NCBI GenBank assembly: GCA_018064805.1
Contig: JAGHUN010000078.1
Location: 1-32,974 of the forward strand
DNA: 32,974 bases
DNA from: Candidatus Colinaster scatohippi
GTDB lineage: Bacteria > Bacillota > Clostridia > Lachnospirales > Lachnospiraceae
Direction of reading: 5' to 3'
Shown: positions 25,391 through 32,800 of the stretch, piece by piece
Layout: every line of letters begins with the position of its first letter
Numbering within the stretch: position 1 is the stretch's first letter
Position numbers and translations under genes: made by a program
The notes under the pieces: generated by a model
The model's input: the letters and a program-made list of their open reading frames with translations, nothing else
Told to the model about the DNA's origin: nothing
The model's database searches: none

Positions 25391-26233
25391 ATGAAAGAGT
25401 TTCTGATTGTAACTAATATGATTAAGGATCCGCAGTTTGGTCTGACGGATAAGATAGCTTCATATATAGAAAAAAAGGGCGGTTCTTATAAAAAAGTAGT
25501 TCGAAACTGCGAGGGTAAGGATGAGCAGTTTGCAAAGGATGCAAATGCAGATTGTGTTGTTGTACTTGGTGGTGACGGAACTATATTGCAGGTAGCAAGA
25601 GAACTTGCAGGAACAGGTCTTCCAATACTTGGTGTTAATGTTGGAACGCTTGGTTTTTTGGCTGAAACTGATCCTGAGTCAGTGGAACGCTCTATTGACC
25701 GAGTTATGGCCGGCGATTATGAATTAAGTAGCAGAATGATGCTTAAGGGCATTGTTGAGGGAAGTGATGGCAGCAGTTATGTAATGCCACCGGCGCTTAA
25801 TGACTTCACAATATCAAGAAGTGGAGCGCTTCAGATTATCAATTTCAGTGTTTTTGTTAACGGCTCGCTGTTATATGAATTTAATGCTGATGGAATAATT
25901 GTTGCAACACCGACCGGTTCAACAGGATATAATATGTCGGCAGGAGGACCCATTGTTGAACCTGAGGCCAAAATGCTTATACTTACACCAATATGTGCCC
26001 ATACACTTAATTCAAGAAGTATAGTACTTAGTGCAGATGACATCGTTGAGGTGCGAATCGGTGAAGGCAGAGATGGCAGGAAACAGCTTGTATCAGCCAA
26101 TTCAGATGGTAGCGACATGTATAATATGCAGACAGGTGATAAGATAACAATTACCTGTTCGGATGATACGGCATCAATTGTAAAGCTCAACAAGGATAGT
26201 TTTTTACAGACACTTAACAGTAAGTTGGTATAG
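25391..26233 (+). CDS. nadK: NAD kinase
   Basis: Cytoplasmic enzyme that phosphorylates NAD to NADP. The 280-residue product has GGDGTILQVAR (GGDGT at 60-64, the catalytic aspartate in it), GVNVGTLGFLAE, LNDFTISR (the NE/D motif) and the ATP-site motif DGIIVATPTGSTGYNMSAGGP. Length and motif order are typical. The frame starts 24 bases after tlyA with AGGAAATA as ribosome site. It is transcribed with tlyA and argR. Confidence 0.97.
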   Translation: MKEFLIVTNMIKDPQFGLTDKIASYIEKKGGSYKKVVRNCEGKDEQFAKDANADCVVVLGGDGTILQVARELAGTGLPILGVNVGTLGFLAETDPESVERSIDRVMAGDYELSSRMMLKGIVEGSDGSSYVMPPALNDFTISRSGALQIINFSVFVNGSLLYEFNADGIIVATPTGSTGYNMSAGGPIVEPEAKMLILTPICAHTLNSRSIVLSADDIVEVRIGEGRDGRKQLVSANSDGSDMYNMQTGDKITITCSDDTASIVKLNKDSFLQTLNSKLV

Positions 26234-26259
26234 TATATATTTAAAAATCCGGAATTAAT

Positions 26260-26712
26260 ATGACAAAAAGAGAACGACAGGCTCGTATCATTGATATGAT
26301 TAACGAGTATGAAATAGATACGCAGGAGGAGTTATCGCGAAGACTGAAGGATGAGGGTTTTCAAGTAACTCAGGCCACTGTTTCAAGAGATATAAATGAA
26401 CTAAAGTTAAGTAAGATTTCAACAGGTAACGGAAAACAGAAATATTCCGCTATTACAGGAGGTCAGGATTTCCATCTTTCAGGTAAATATCTGAGAGTAT
26501 TGAGAGATGGTTTTCTGTCTATGGATAATGCTCAGAATATTCTTGTGATAAAAACAGTAGCAGGTATGGCGATGGCTGTTGCGGCAGCAGTTGATGCTAT
26601 GAATATGAAAGAAGTTGTCGGAAGTATTGCAGGTGATGATACCATAATGATAGCAATTAGAACGACAGCAGAGACAAAGGTAGTAATGGATAAGATCAGA
26701 GAGATCATATAA
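26260..26712 (+). CDS. argR: Arginine repressor
   Basis: Hexameric, arginine-sensing regulator of arginine biosynthesis and catabolism. The 150-residue product has the N-terminal winged helix (about 1-70: RQARIIDMINEYEIDTQEEL, QATVSRDINELKLSK) and the C-terminal oligomerisation and arginine-binding domain (about 80-150), with GSIAGDDTIMIA as the ligand motif. Its place before recN is nearly invariant in Firmicutes. The upstream A/T-rich stretch (26234-26250) could contain an ARG box, but I cannot show a good match, so I do not claim one. Confidence 0.96.
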   Translation: MTKRERQARIIDMINEYEIDTQEELSRRLKDEGFQVTQATVSRDINELKLSKISTGNGKQKYSAITGGQDFHLSGKYLRVLRDGFLSMDNAQNILVIKTVAGMAMAVAAAVDAMNMKEVVGSIAGDDTIMIAIRTTAETKVVMDKIREII

Positions 26713-26767
26713 CCAATCTGTGGGCAAGGGTGATGCCTGAAGAGAAGTAAGACAGTGAGGTATATGT

Positions 26768-28447
26768 ATGCTTGAAAGTATTACAGTTAAAAATCTGGCT
26801 CTAATAAAAGAGAGCGAAGTAATGCTGCGACCGGGACTAAATATATTGTCCGGTGAGACGGGCGCAGGTAAATCCATAATATTAGGTTCAATAAGGCTGG
26901 CATTGGGCCAAAGGGCCGGCAGGGATATTATAAGGCGCGGTGAAGAGTATGCCCTTATTGAATTGATTTTTACATCTGATAGTGAAGAACTCCAAAGAAA
27001 AATGGAGGAGCTTGATATTCCCAAAGAAGCGGATGGAACAATAAGTATTCAGCGCAAGATTATGGAGAACAGGAGCGTGTGCAAATGCAATGGGGAGACA
27101 ATCTCAAGCAGAGCGCTCAAGGAAATAGCATCCATGTTAATAGATATTCATGGACAGAATGATACACAGACACTTTTGGATGCGCGTAATTACAGAGATA
27201 TTCTTGATGATTATGGCGATGAGACACTGGTAGCGAAAAAAGATCAGATGGCCACTTTTTACACTGAATATAGAAGAGTCTGTGAAGAGTTGGAGCTAGC
27301 GCTTGAATCTAATACCGCAAAGGATAAGGATATTGCTCTTGCAAGATTTGAGGTTGAAGAAATTGAGGCAGCAAGGCTTGAAATAGGTGAAGATGAGACA
27401 CTCGATGAGAAATATCATTTGATGAAAAACAGTCAGAAGATAGCAGAGTCTCTCGGTAAAATACACTCTGCAATAAATATGGATTCAGGTGCCGGTGTTC
27501 AGATAGGATATTCCATTCGTGAGATGGGAAATGTTCTTCAGTACGATGAAAAACTGACAGGTATGTCGGAAAGTCTGGCAGATGCAGAGGATATTCTTAA
27601 GGATACGATTCGAAGCATACAGGATTATATGGAGAATATGGAATTCTCTGAACAGGAATTCAGAGAGACAGAGTCAAGGCTTGATACATATAATCACCTG
27701 AAAGATAAATACGGAAATACAGTTGAACAGGTTCTTGAATATGCTGATTCAAAGCGTGCTTTTATAGAAAAGATGGAAAACTATGAAGGCTATATTGAAG
27801 AACTAAAGGCAAAAAATGATAAGGCACTTGAGGATGCTCTGAAGTGTGCAAGGGAGTTGAGTGCAATCAGAGAATCAACAGCCGGTATAATGCAGGAAAA
27901 ACTTATCGGCAATCTTAAGGAACTTAACTTTGACAGTATTCAGTTAAGGGTAGCTGTTAATGCTGATGAGGCAAACCTTGGAAGATATGGTATCGATGAT
28001 GTGGATTTCTTGGTTTCTTTCAATATGGGTGAGCCGGTTAAGAGTTTGAGTATGGTTGCGAGTGGTGGCGAGCTTTCGAGATTTATGCTTGCACTGAAAG
28101 CTGCAACAGCAGATAAGGAAAGCATTGAAACACTTATATTTGACGAGATTGATTCGGGAATAAGTGGTAAGACGGCCTGGAATGTATCGCAAAAGATGGC
28201 AGTACTTTCAAAAGAGCATCAGGTTATAGCAATTACACATTTACCTCAGATAGCAGCAATGGCTGACACACATTATCTGATAGAGAAAAGAGTTGTAGAG
28301 GATACAACGATTACAGATATTAAGAGACTTGGTGAAAGTGAGCGAGAGAATGAAATTGCCAGAATGCTTTCAGGTGGAGAATTAACAGAAACAGGATTAT
28401 CTAACGCGAAAGAATTGATAGAAAACGCAAGAAGTTGTAAAATATAA
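26768..28447 (+). CDS. recN: DNA repair protein RecN
   Basis: SMC-like ATPase that acts early in double-strand break repair. The 559-residue protein begins with a Walker A GETGAGKS (29-36), has a long coiled-coil arm region (about 150-380, interrupted at the hinge), then the ABC signature SGGELSRFMLALK and Walker B LIFDEIDSGISG, and ends with the D-loop/H-loop ITHLPQIAAMAD. ATG 26768 starts the conserved MLESITVKNLALI. The preceding 55 bases carry GTGAGG as ribosome site. It follows argR as in most Clostridia. Confidence 0.97.
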   Translation: MLESITVKNLALIKESEVMLRPGLNILSGETGAGKSIILGSIRLALGQRAGRDIIRRGEEYALIELIFTSDSEELQRKMEELDIPKEADGTISIQRKIMENRSVCKCNGETISSRALKEIASMLIDIHGQNDTQTLLDARNYRDILDDYGDETLVAKKDQMATFYTEYRRVCEELELALESNTAKDKDIALARFEVEEIEAARLEIGEDETLDEKYHLMKNSQKIAESLGKIHSAINMDSGAGVQIGYSIREMGNVLQYDEKLTGMSESLADAEDILKDTIRSIQDYMENMEFSEQEFRETESRLDTYNHLKDKYGNTVEQVLEYADSKRAFIEKMENYEGYIEELKAKNDKALEDALKCARELSAIRESTAGIMQEKLIGNLKELNFDSIQLRVAVNADEANLGRYGIDDVDFLVSFNMGEPVKSLSMVASGGELSRFMLALKAATADKESIETLIFDEIDSGISGKTAWNVSQKMAVLSKEHQVIAITHLPQIAAMADTHYLIEKRVVEDTTITDIKRLGESERENEIARMLSGGELTETGLSNAKELIENARSCKI

Positions 28448-28476
28448 ATAATAGATTATTTTATGGGGTTACTAAG

Positions 28477-28492
28477 TAGTGCTTATGCACTA
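28477..28492. promoter_or_regulatory. Short palindrome upstream of glgA
   Basis: TAGTGC (28477-28482) and GCACTA (28487-28492) form a perfect 6-bp inverted repeat with a TTAT loop, 26 bases before the glgA ATG and just before its ribosome site CGGAGG. It could be an operator or a small leader hairpin; no evidence decides. Confidence 0.3.
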
Positions 28493-28518
28493 AAAGATGT
28501 ATCGGAGGATATTGTAGA

Positions 28519-29967
28519 ATGAAGAAAATCTTATTTGTTGCTTCAGAGGGTGTACCTTTTATTAAGACAGGTGGTCTTGCCGATGTAGTCGGTTCGCTTC
28601 CAAAGTGCCTTGATAAGGAATATTACGATGTAAGAGTAATTCTGCCAAAGTATACATGTATGAAGCAGGAAATGGCTGATAAACTCGTTTTCAAGCAGAA
28701 CTTTTATATGGACTATCATTGGAAGAATGCTTATGTTGGAATCTTTGAAGCAGAGGTGGATGGAATCAAGTATTACTTCATTGACAATGAAGGATATTTC
28801 AGCGGAATGAAACCATATTGTGATGATCCGCTTTGGGAGATTGAAAAGTATGCATTCTTCTGTAAGGCTGCACTTTCGGCACTTCCACTCATAGATTTCA
28901 GACCTGACCTTATTCATTGTCATGACTGGCAGACCGGACTTATTCCGGTTTATCTTCATGAGAGATTTGGAGAAGGTGACTTCTATAAGGGAATTAAGAC
29001 TGTAATGACTATTCATAACCTTAAGTTCCAGGGGAAGTGGAGTATTAAGGAGGTTCAGGAGATTACAGGTCTCTCTGATTATTATTTTGCACCGGATAAG
29101 CTTGAGGCATATAAGGATGCTAACCTTTTAAAGGGTGGTCTTGTATATGCAGATGCTATTACAACAGTTAGTGATACTTATGCTGAAGAGATTAAGACAG
29201 CCTTCTATGGTGAAGGTCTTGATGGTCTTATGAATGCACGTTCAGGCGATCTTCGTGGTATCGTTAATGGTATTGATTATGAAGATTTCAATCCGGAGAC
29301 AGATCCACATATTGTACAGAATTATAACGCAGTTAACTTCCGTAAGGAGAAGATTAAGAATAAGTTAAAGCTTCAGGAGGAGTTAGGTCTTGATAAGGAT
29401 GCAGGAACAATGATGATTGGTATTGTATCAAGACTTACAGATCAGAAAGGATTTGATCTTATTGCGTATGTAATGGACGAGCTTTGTTCTACTGATAAGG
29501 TACAGATTGTTGTACTTGGTACAGGTGAGGAGCGCTATGAGAATATGTTCCGTCACTTTGATTGGAAATATGGCAATAAGGTAAGTGGTAATATCTATTA
29601 CTCTGAACCATTATCTCATAAGATCTATGCGGCATGTGATGCATTCCTTATGCCATCGCTTTTCGAGCCATGTGGACTATCACAGCTTATGTCTCTTAGA
29701 TATGGAACAGTTCCGATTGTTCGTGAGACAGGTGGTCTTAAGGATACTGTTCAGCCATACAATGAGTATGAGAGCACAGGTACCGGCTTCTCGTTCACTA
29801 ATTACAATGCACATGAAATGCTTCGTACAATCCGTTATGCAGAGCACATCTATTATGATAAGAAGCGTGAGTGGAACAAGATTATCGATCGTGCTATGGT
29901 AGCAGATTTCTCTTGGTATACAAGTGCTGCTAAGTATCAGGAGATGTACGACTGGTTGATAGGCTAA
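28519..29967 (+). CDS. glgA: Glycogen synthase (ADP-glucose), GT5 family
   Basis: Transfers glucose from ADP-glucose to the non-reducing end of alpha-1,4-glucan. The 482-residue protein has the N-terminal KTGGLADV motif (16-23), HDWQTGLIP, the C-terminal Rossmann half with GIVSRLTDQKGFDLI, and PSLFEPCGLSQL near the GT-B donor site with its conserved Glu. Length is typical. It has the C/T-rich codon use of a highly expressed gene. No other glg gene is in the window, so the pathway context lies elsewhere. It is the last chromosomal-type gene before the mobile region. Confidence 0.97.
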   Translation: MKKILFVASEGVPFIKTGGLADVVGSLPKCLDKEYYDVRVILPKYTCMKQEMADKLVFKQNFYMDYHWKNAYVGIFEAEVDGIKYYFIDNEGYFSGMKPYCDDPLWEIEKYAFFCKAALSALPLIDFRPDLIHCHDWQTGLIPVYLHERFGEGDFYKGIKTVMTIHNLKFQGKWSIKEVQEITGLSDYYFAPDKLEAYKDANLLKGGLVYADAITTVSDTYAEEIKTAFYGEGLDGLMNARSGDLRGIVNGIDYEDFNPETDPHIVQNYNAVNFRKEKIKNKLKLQEELGLDKDAGTMMIGIVSRLTDQKGFDLIAYVMDELCSTDKVQIVVLGTGEERYENMFRHFDWKYGNKVSGNIYYSEPLSHKIYAACDAFLMPSLFEPCGLSQLMSLRYGTVPIVRETGGLKDTVQPYNEYESTGTGFSFTNYNAHEMLRTIRYAEHIYYDKKREWNKIIDRAMVADFSWYTSAAKYQEMYDWLIG

Positions 29968-29995
29968 GCTGGAAGCATTGATTTTACTGGGTTTG

Positions 29996-30053
29996 TGAGG
30001 GGCCGATGAGCAGTTTGACCACACGCTGACCACACAATTGTTGTAAAACAACA
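29996..30053 (+). mobile_element. Possible integrase 3' remnant and recombination-site repeats
   Basis: Two copies of TGACCACAC (30016-30024 and 30027-30035) are separated by 2 bases, and TGTTGT/ACAACA (30039-30044/30048-30053) forms an inverted repeat. The same stretch reads as a short open tail, EQFDHTLTTQLL then stop (30008-30046). A C-terminus with LTT repeats over such direct repeats is what I would expect for the end of a tyrosine recombinase gene. This is inference from general resemblance; the body of an integrase is absent. Confidence 0.35.
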
Positions 30054-30070
30054 TAAGTAATTAGGAGAAT

Positions 30071-30116
30071 AAGACACTTTTCTAAGAAACAAAAATCTTA
30101 GGAGAGTGTCTTTTTT
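30071..30116 (+). terminator. Strong intrinsic terminator after glgA
   Basis: AAGACACTTTTCTAAGA (30071-30087) pairs with TCTTAGGAGAGTGTCTT (30096-30112) over 17 positions including two G-U pairs, with an 8-base A-rich loop, then a T-run (30111-30116). It separates glgA from the mobile region. Confidence 0.92.
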
Positions 30117-30170
30117 GCGTTTTCCGGAAGATATGGTTTGACATTTACTACAGCGATAAGGAGGAAATCA

Positions 30171-30398
30171 ATGCAAGCAGAAAGTAAAAAATCAATGAAT
30201 CAGCTAAAAGAGATAATCAGAAAGGATGATGAAACCAAAAGATTCATTAGGTGTAGGCAGGGTGTTGAATTATACAACATGAGTAGACCACAGTTTGTGA
30301 AGCTGGCAATTGAAGCAGGGGCTGCCTACAAGATAAATTTAATGATTTTGGTGGATAAGAATATTTTTGAACAGTATGCACCAATCCTTATTTACTAA
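30171..30398 (+). CDS. DUF6462 family protein (excisionase-like)
   Basis: Small basic protein of 75 residues. The block RFIRCRQGVELYNMSRPQF followed by KLAIEAGAAYKINLMILVD resembles DUF6462 proteins and excisionase-like helix-turn-helix proteins that stand beside site-specific integrases in Clostridia mobile elements. ATG 30171 is chosen because AAGGAGG lies 6 bases upstream; an in-frame ATG/TTG at 30138 would add 11 residues without family similarity. TTGACA at 30138-30143 resembles a -35 box, but no -10 follows. No integrase follows, which is unusual for the family. Function is inferred from family association only. Confidence 0.75.
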   Translation: MQAESKKSMNQLKEIIRKDDETKRFIRCRQGVELYNMSRPQFVKLAIEAGAAYKINLMILVDKNIFEQYAPILIY

Positions 30399-30488
30399 AT
30401 CAGTCATAATGCTTCTAGATAAGGCAATGCTATTCATTATTAAGTAATTAATTTGGAAGTTGAGATTTTTTAATGAAACAAACGAATA

Positions 30489-30518
30489 TTGACATTTACA
30501 GTTAAAATGCGTTACAAT
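30489..30518 (+). promoter_or_regulatory. Promoter of the abiE toxin-antitoxin pair
   Basis: TTGACA (30489-30494) and TACAAT (30513-30518) separated by 18 bases. Expected start is near 30525, about 50 bases before the antitoxin ATG. The 133 bases before this (30399-30531) hold no gene. Confidence 0.75.
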
Positions 30519-30561
30519 CAAAACAACGAAAGTGAGAAGAGGAAGTCAAAAAACGTTACAA
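30510..30561 (+). promoter_or_regulatory. CGTTACAA direct repeats, candidate antitoxin operators
   Basis: CGTTACAA occurs at 30510-30517, overlapping the -10 box, and again at 30554-30561, just before the ribosome site AGGCGGTGA (30561-30569). AbiEi antitoxins are known to repress their own promoter by binding repeats; these are direct rather than inverted copies, so the role is tentative. Confidence 0.4.
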
Positions 30562-30573
30562 GGCGGTGATAGC

Positions 30574-31194
30574 ATGTTATATGAATACTTAATAGAAAAT
30601 TACAAACCAAATGAGCCGATATTTACTTCAGATATTGAATTGGGGCTCCCAGGAAATACTCTTAGACCTTTATTAAAGCAGCTTTGTGATCAGGGATTAT
30701 TAAAGCGTTTTGATAATGGAGTGTTTTATATTCCATCACAATCAAGACTAAAAGGCGGAGTGCCGATTGCTGCTGGAACAGTGGCTAAATATAGATATAT
30801 AAACAGGCGAGGTAAAATTGAGGGATATTATAGCGGTTATACATTTGCGAACCAAGTAGGAATGACTTTGCAAGTACCTGTAACAGTCGAAATAGTATCA
30901 AATGAGGCAAGTGCTAAAGTAAGAGATATTGAAATCAAAGGACAGACAATTCGTCTTAGAAAACCTAAGACAACAGTGACAAAAGAGAATGCTAAAGTTT
31001 TGCAATTTTTGGATTTGCTTTGTGAGGTTGATCGATTATCAGATGAAAGTGAGGACGTGGTTTCTAAACGATTAAGAGAAATCATAAAGAAACAGAATAT
31101 ACAAAAACAGGATATAGATGAATACATTTCGCTGTATCCAGTTAAAGTATATAAGAATTTCTATGAAAAGGAGTTATATGATGTATTTGTATAA
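30574..31194 (+). CDS. AbiEi-type antitoxin (DUF6088 family, type IV toxin-antitoxin)
   Basis: Antitoxin and autorepressor of an AbiE system; the family acts without binding the toxin directly (type IV). The 206-residue product has an N-terminal winged helix (about 1-60: FTSDIELGLPGNTLRPLLKQ, then GLLKRFDNGVFYIP) and a middle domain with YYSGYTFANQVGM, typical of DUF6088/AbiEi proteins, and a C-terminal helical part. ATG 30574 follows AGGCGGTGA (30561-30569); a TTG-like upstream start at 30532 would add 14 residues that lie on the promoter-proximal leader. It overlaps the toxin gene by 14 bases, ensuring coupled translation. Codon use is more AT-rich than glgA, in line with acquisition by transfer. 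Confidence 0.88.
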   Translation: MLYEYLIENYKPNEPIFTSDIELGLPGNTLRPLLKQLCDQGLLKRFDNGVFYIPSQSRLKGGVPIAAGTVAKYRYINRRGKIEGYYSGYTFANQVGMTLQVPVTVEIVSNEASAKVRDIEIKGQTIRLRKPKTTVTKENAKVLQFLDLLCEVDRLSDESEDVVSKRLREIIKKQNIQKQDIDEYISLYPVKVYKNFYEKELYDVFV

Positions 31195-32086
31195 TGACAA
31201 ACAGTTATTCGAAGAAGTAGTATCTGCAACTGCAAATGAGATTGGGCTCCCTATTGCTATTATAGAAAAGGATTATTATGTCACAATGATTCTTAGAGAA
31301 TTGGCTAAAAGAGCACCGGAATGCGTATTTAAGGGAGGAACATCTCTTTCAAAATGTCATCATGTAATAGATAGATTTTCAGAAGATATTGATATAGCTT
31401 TTTCAGATGATTTGGGAAGAGGTGCCAGAAGACAATTTAAGGAAAATGTTGTAATTAAGATTAGTGAAGAACTAGGAATGCCGATTCCAAACGTAGATGA
31501 TATTTGGAGTAAAGCAGATTACCAATGTTATATACTTAATTATTCACCAATTGATGGATATGTGCCGGAGAGTATGTTCCCTGGTGTTAAGATGGAAGTA
31601 GTCTTAAGATCAAAAGCTTTTCCGACTGAGAAGGCAACGGTAGATAGTTACATTTATCAATTCTTAATGAAAGAGAATATGGACATTGTTGAAGAATATG
31701 GGCTAGAGCCTTTTGAAATGAATGTCCAGAGTTTAGAACGCACTTTTATAGATAAAGTATTTGCTCTGTGCGATTATTTTATGGATAATGATTTGAAATT
31801 GCATTCAAGACATATTTTTGATATTTATATGTTGTTACCTAAAATGGCCTTTAATGATGAGTTTGGAAAACTTATAAAAGAGGTGAGAGAGCATCGTCAG
31901 CAAATGGGAAGATGTCCATCATCTGCCCCGGATGTAAGAATTCCAACCATGTTATCACAGATTATTGAAAATAGAGTATATGAAAGTGATTATGAGGATA
32001 TTACCAGCTATTTTCAAAAGACAAAGATAGAATATAATGAGGCAATAAAAGCACTTCAGAAAGTCATAGATTCGAAAATGTTTTAA
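31181..32086 (+). CDS. AbiEii/AbiGii-family nucleotidyltransferase toxin
   Basis: Toxin of the AbiE pair, expected to transfer nucleotides (GTP/CTP; in MenT-type relatives onto tRNA) and stop growth, for example on phage infection. The 301-residue protein starts at ATG 31181 (AAGGAG at 31168-31173; ATG 31178 is one codon upstream). The nucleotidyltransferase motif FKGGTSLSK (50-58) is followed by FSEDIDIAF (67-74) with the metal-binding D69 and D71. Further family motifs are MEVVLR and LERTFIDKVFALCDY. All residues seem intact, so the toxin is probably active. It follows the antitoxin with a 14-base overlap, and is closed by a hairpin at 32162-32195. Specific target here is unknown. Confidence 0.9.
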   Translation: MYLYNDKQLFEEVVSATANEIGLPIAIIEKDYYVTMILRELAKRAPECVFKGGTSLSKCHHVIDRFSEDIDIAFSDDLGRGARRQFKENVVIKISEELGMPIPNVDDIWSKADYQCYILNYSPIDGYVPESMFPGVKMEVVLRSKAFPTEKATVDSYIYQFLMKENMDIVEEYGLEPFEMNVQSLERTFIDKVFALCDYFMDNDLKLHSRHIFDIYMLLPKMAFNDEFGKLIKEVREHRQQMGRCPSSAPDVRIPTMLSQIIENRVYESDYEDITSYFQKTKIEYNEAIKALQKVIDSKMF

Positions 32087-32161
32087 AAATTAATTTTTCG
32101 AAATGTTCCATATTTCGTGCGAAAATAAAAATGGTAGTATTTATTATAATGAAGAAAGTAG

Positions 32162-32195
32162 CTAGAGAGTGCAGCAAATGAACTGCACTCTCTAG
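32162..32195. terminator. Bidirectional terminator between abiE and the mob remnants
   Basis: CTAGAGAGTGCAG (32162-32174) pairs perfectly with CTGCACTCTCTAG (32183-32195), loop of 8 bases. It is followed by TTGTATATTC on the + side and by CTTTCTTCATT on the minus side, so it may stop both the toxin transcript and the facing mob transcript. Confidence 0.75.
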
Positions 32196-32203
32196 TTGTA
32201 TAT

Positions 32204-32445
32204 TCATTCAATATACTGCCATTTGTTTTTTTCTTTGGATTTATCATCCGTGTTTTGCTGCATGATTATTTTAACATTCTTTTTAGCCTGTTCAAGATTT
32301 TTTTGCTCGTTCCGAAAAGTATCAAGCTGGGCAGACAAGCATAAGTTGAAACATATAGCTCTTCCTCAGTTTTGCTAGGATTGGTTATATATTTGACGGC
32401 TTTATTTAGGGTTCGTCGGATAGGATGTATTTTTGTGATTGCTAT
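32204..32445 (-). pseudogene. Relaxase remnant: N-terminal end joined to a likely C-terminal end
   Basis: On the minus strand, 32445 down to about 32335 reads AITKIHPIRRTLNKAVKYIT then NPSKTEEELYVSTYAC, the N-terminus of a MobA/MobL-type (MOBP) relaxase that nicks oriT. The first codon is ATA where ATG would be expected. At about 32338 the frame changes and continues as LSAQLDTFRNEQKNLEQAKK to the stop TGA at 32204-32206, a charged coiled tail of about 43 residues as found at relaxase C-termini. The catalytic core (several hundred codons) is absent. It overlaps mobC by the gene overlap normal for these elements. The C-terminal assignment is less sure than the N-terminal one. Confidence 0.75.
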
Positions 32446-32735
32446 ATAGAGTCCATCATCTTCTTTAATAATTCGATCTCCCGAGGATCAATAGTTCCAG
32501 TTTCATTAACTTTCTTCGCTATCTGATTAATATTTACTCCGATTTAATGAAGTTCATGATTTCGCTCTTTTAGCTCAGAATAATCGGTAATAATAACACA
32601 TCCATGGAGTGCCATTTGTCTCATGTATTTAGAGAAATTGTTAATATTGCATTCCTTCATTCTTTCCTTTATGGAGTTGTATTCTATGGTGTTTACACGG
32701 AATTTTATCTGTATCGGTCGCTTTAAATTTCCCAT
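32406..32735 (-). pseudogene. mobC: mobC pseudogene (relaxosome accessory protein) with two in-frame stops
   Basis: The minus strand encodes a MobC-like protein that helps the relaxase bind oriT: MGNLKRPIQIKFRVNTIEY, a ribbon-helix-helix part, then NNFSKYMRQMALHGCVIITD. TAA at 32544-32546 interrupts at codon 64; the same frame goes on with IGVNINQIAKKVNETGTIDP and EIELLKKMMDSI, then TAG at 32442-32444, then QSQKYILSDEP and the natural stop at 32406-32408. Relatives have Lys (or similar) and Trp at the two stop positions. There are no frameshifts, so the gene was lost by point mutations and is recent. No good ribosome site is seen before the ATG. Confidence 0.88.
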
Positions 32736-32774
32736 GTATAATAGGAGAATAGTGATCTCAAGGGTTAATATATA

Positions 32775-32794
32775 GCCGGGTGGTGATTGTCGGC
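32775..32794 (-). other. Possible oriT-type inverted repeat upstream of mobC
   Basis: GCCG (32775-32778) and CGGC (32791-32794) frame a GC-rich 12-base core in an AT-rich setting, about 40 bases upstream of mobC on its strand. The origin of transfer often lies here in such modules, but no known nic consensus can be recognised. Speculative. Confidence 0.2.
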
Positions 32795-32800
32795 AATTGT

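Noticed and set aside
32145-32150. Perfect TATAAT after the abiEii toxin gene
   Set aside because: No -35 at a proper distance and no gene downstream before the terminator; the region is AT-rich.
32196-32378. 60-residue open frame on the + strand
   Set aside because: It lies opposite the relaxase remnant, whose minus-strand reading has recognisable family sequence.
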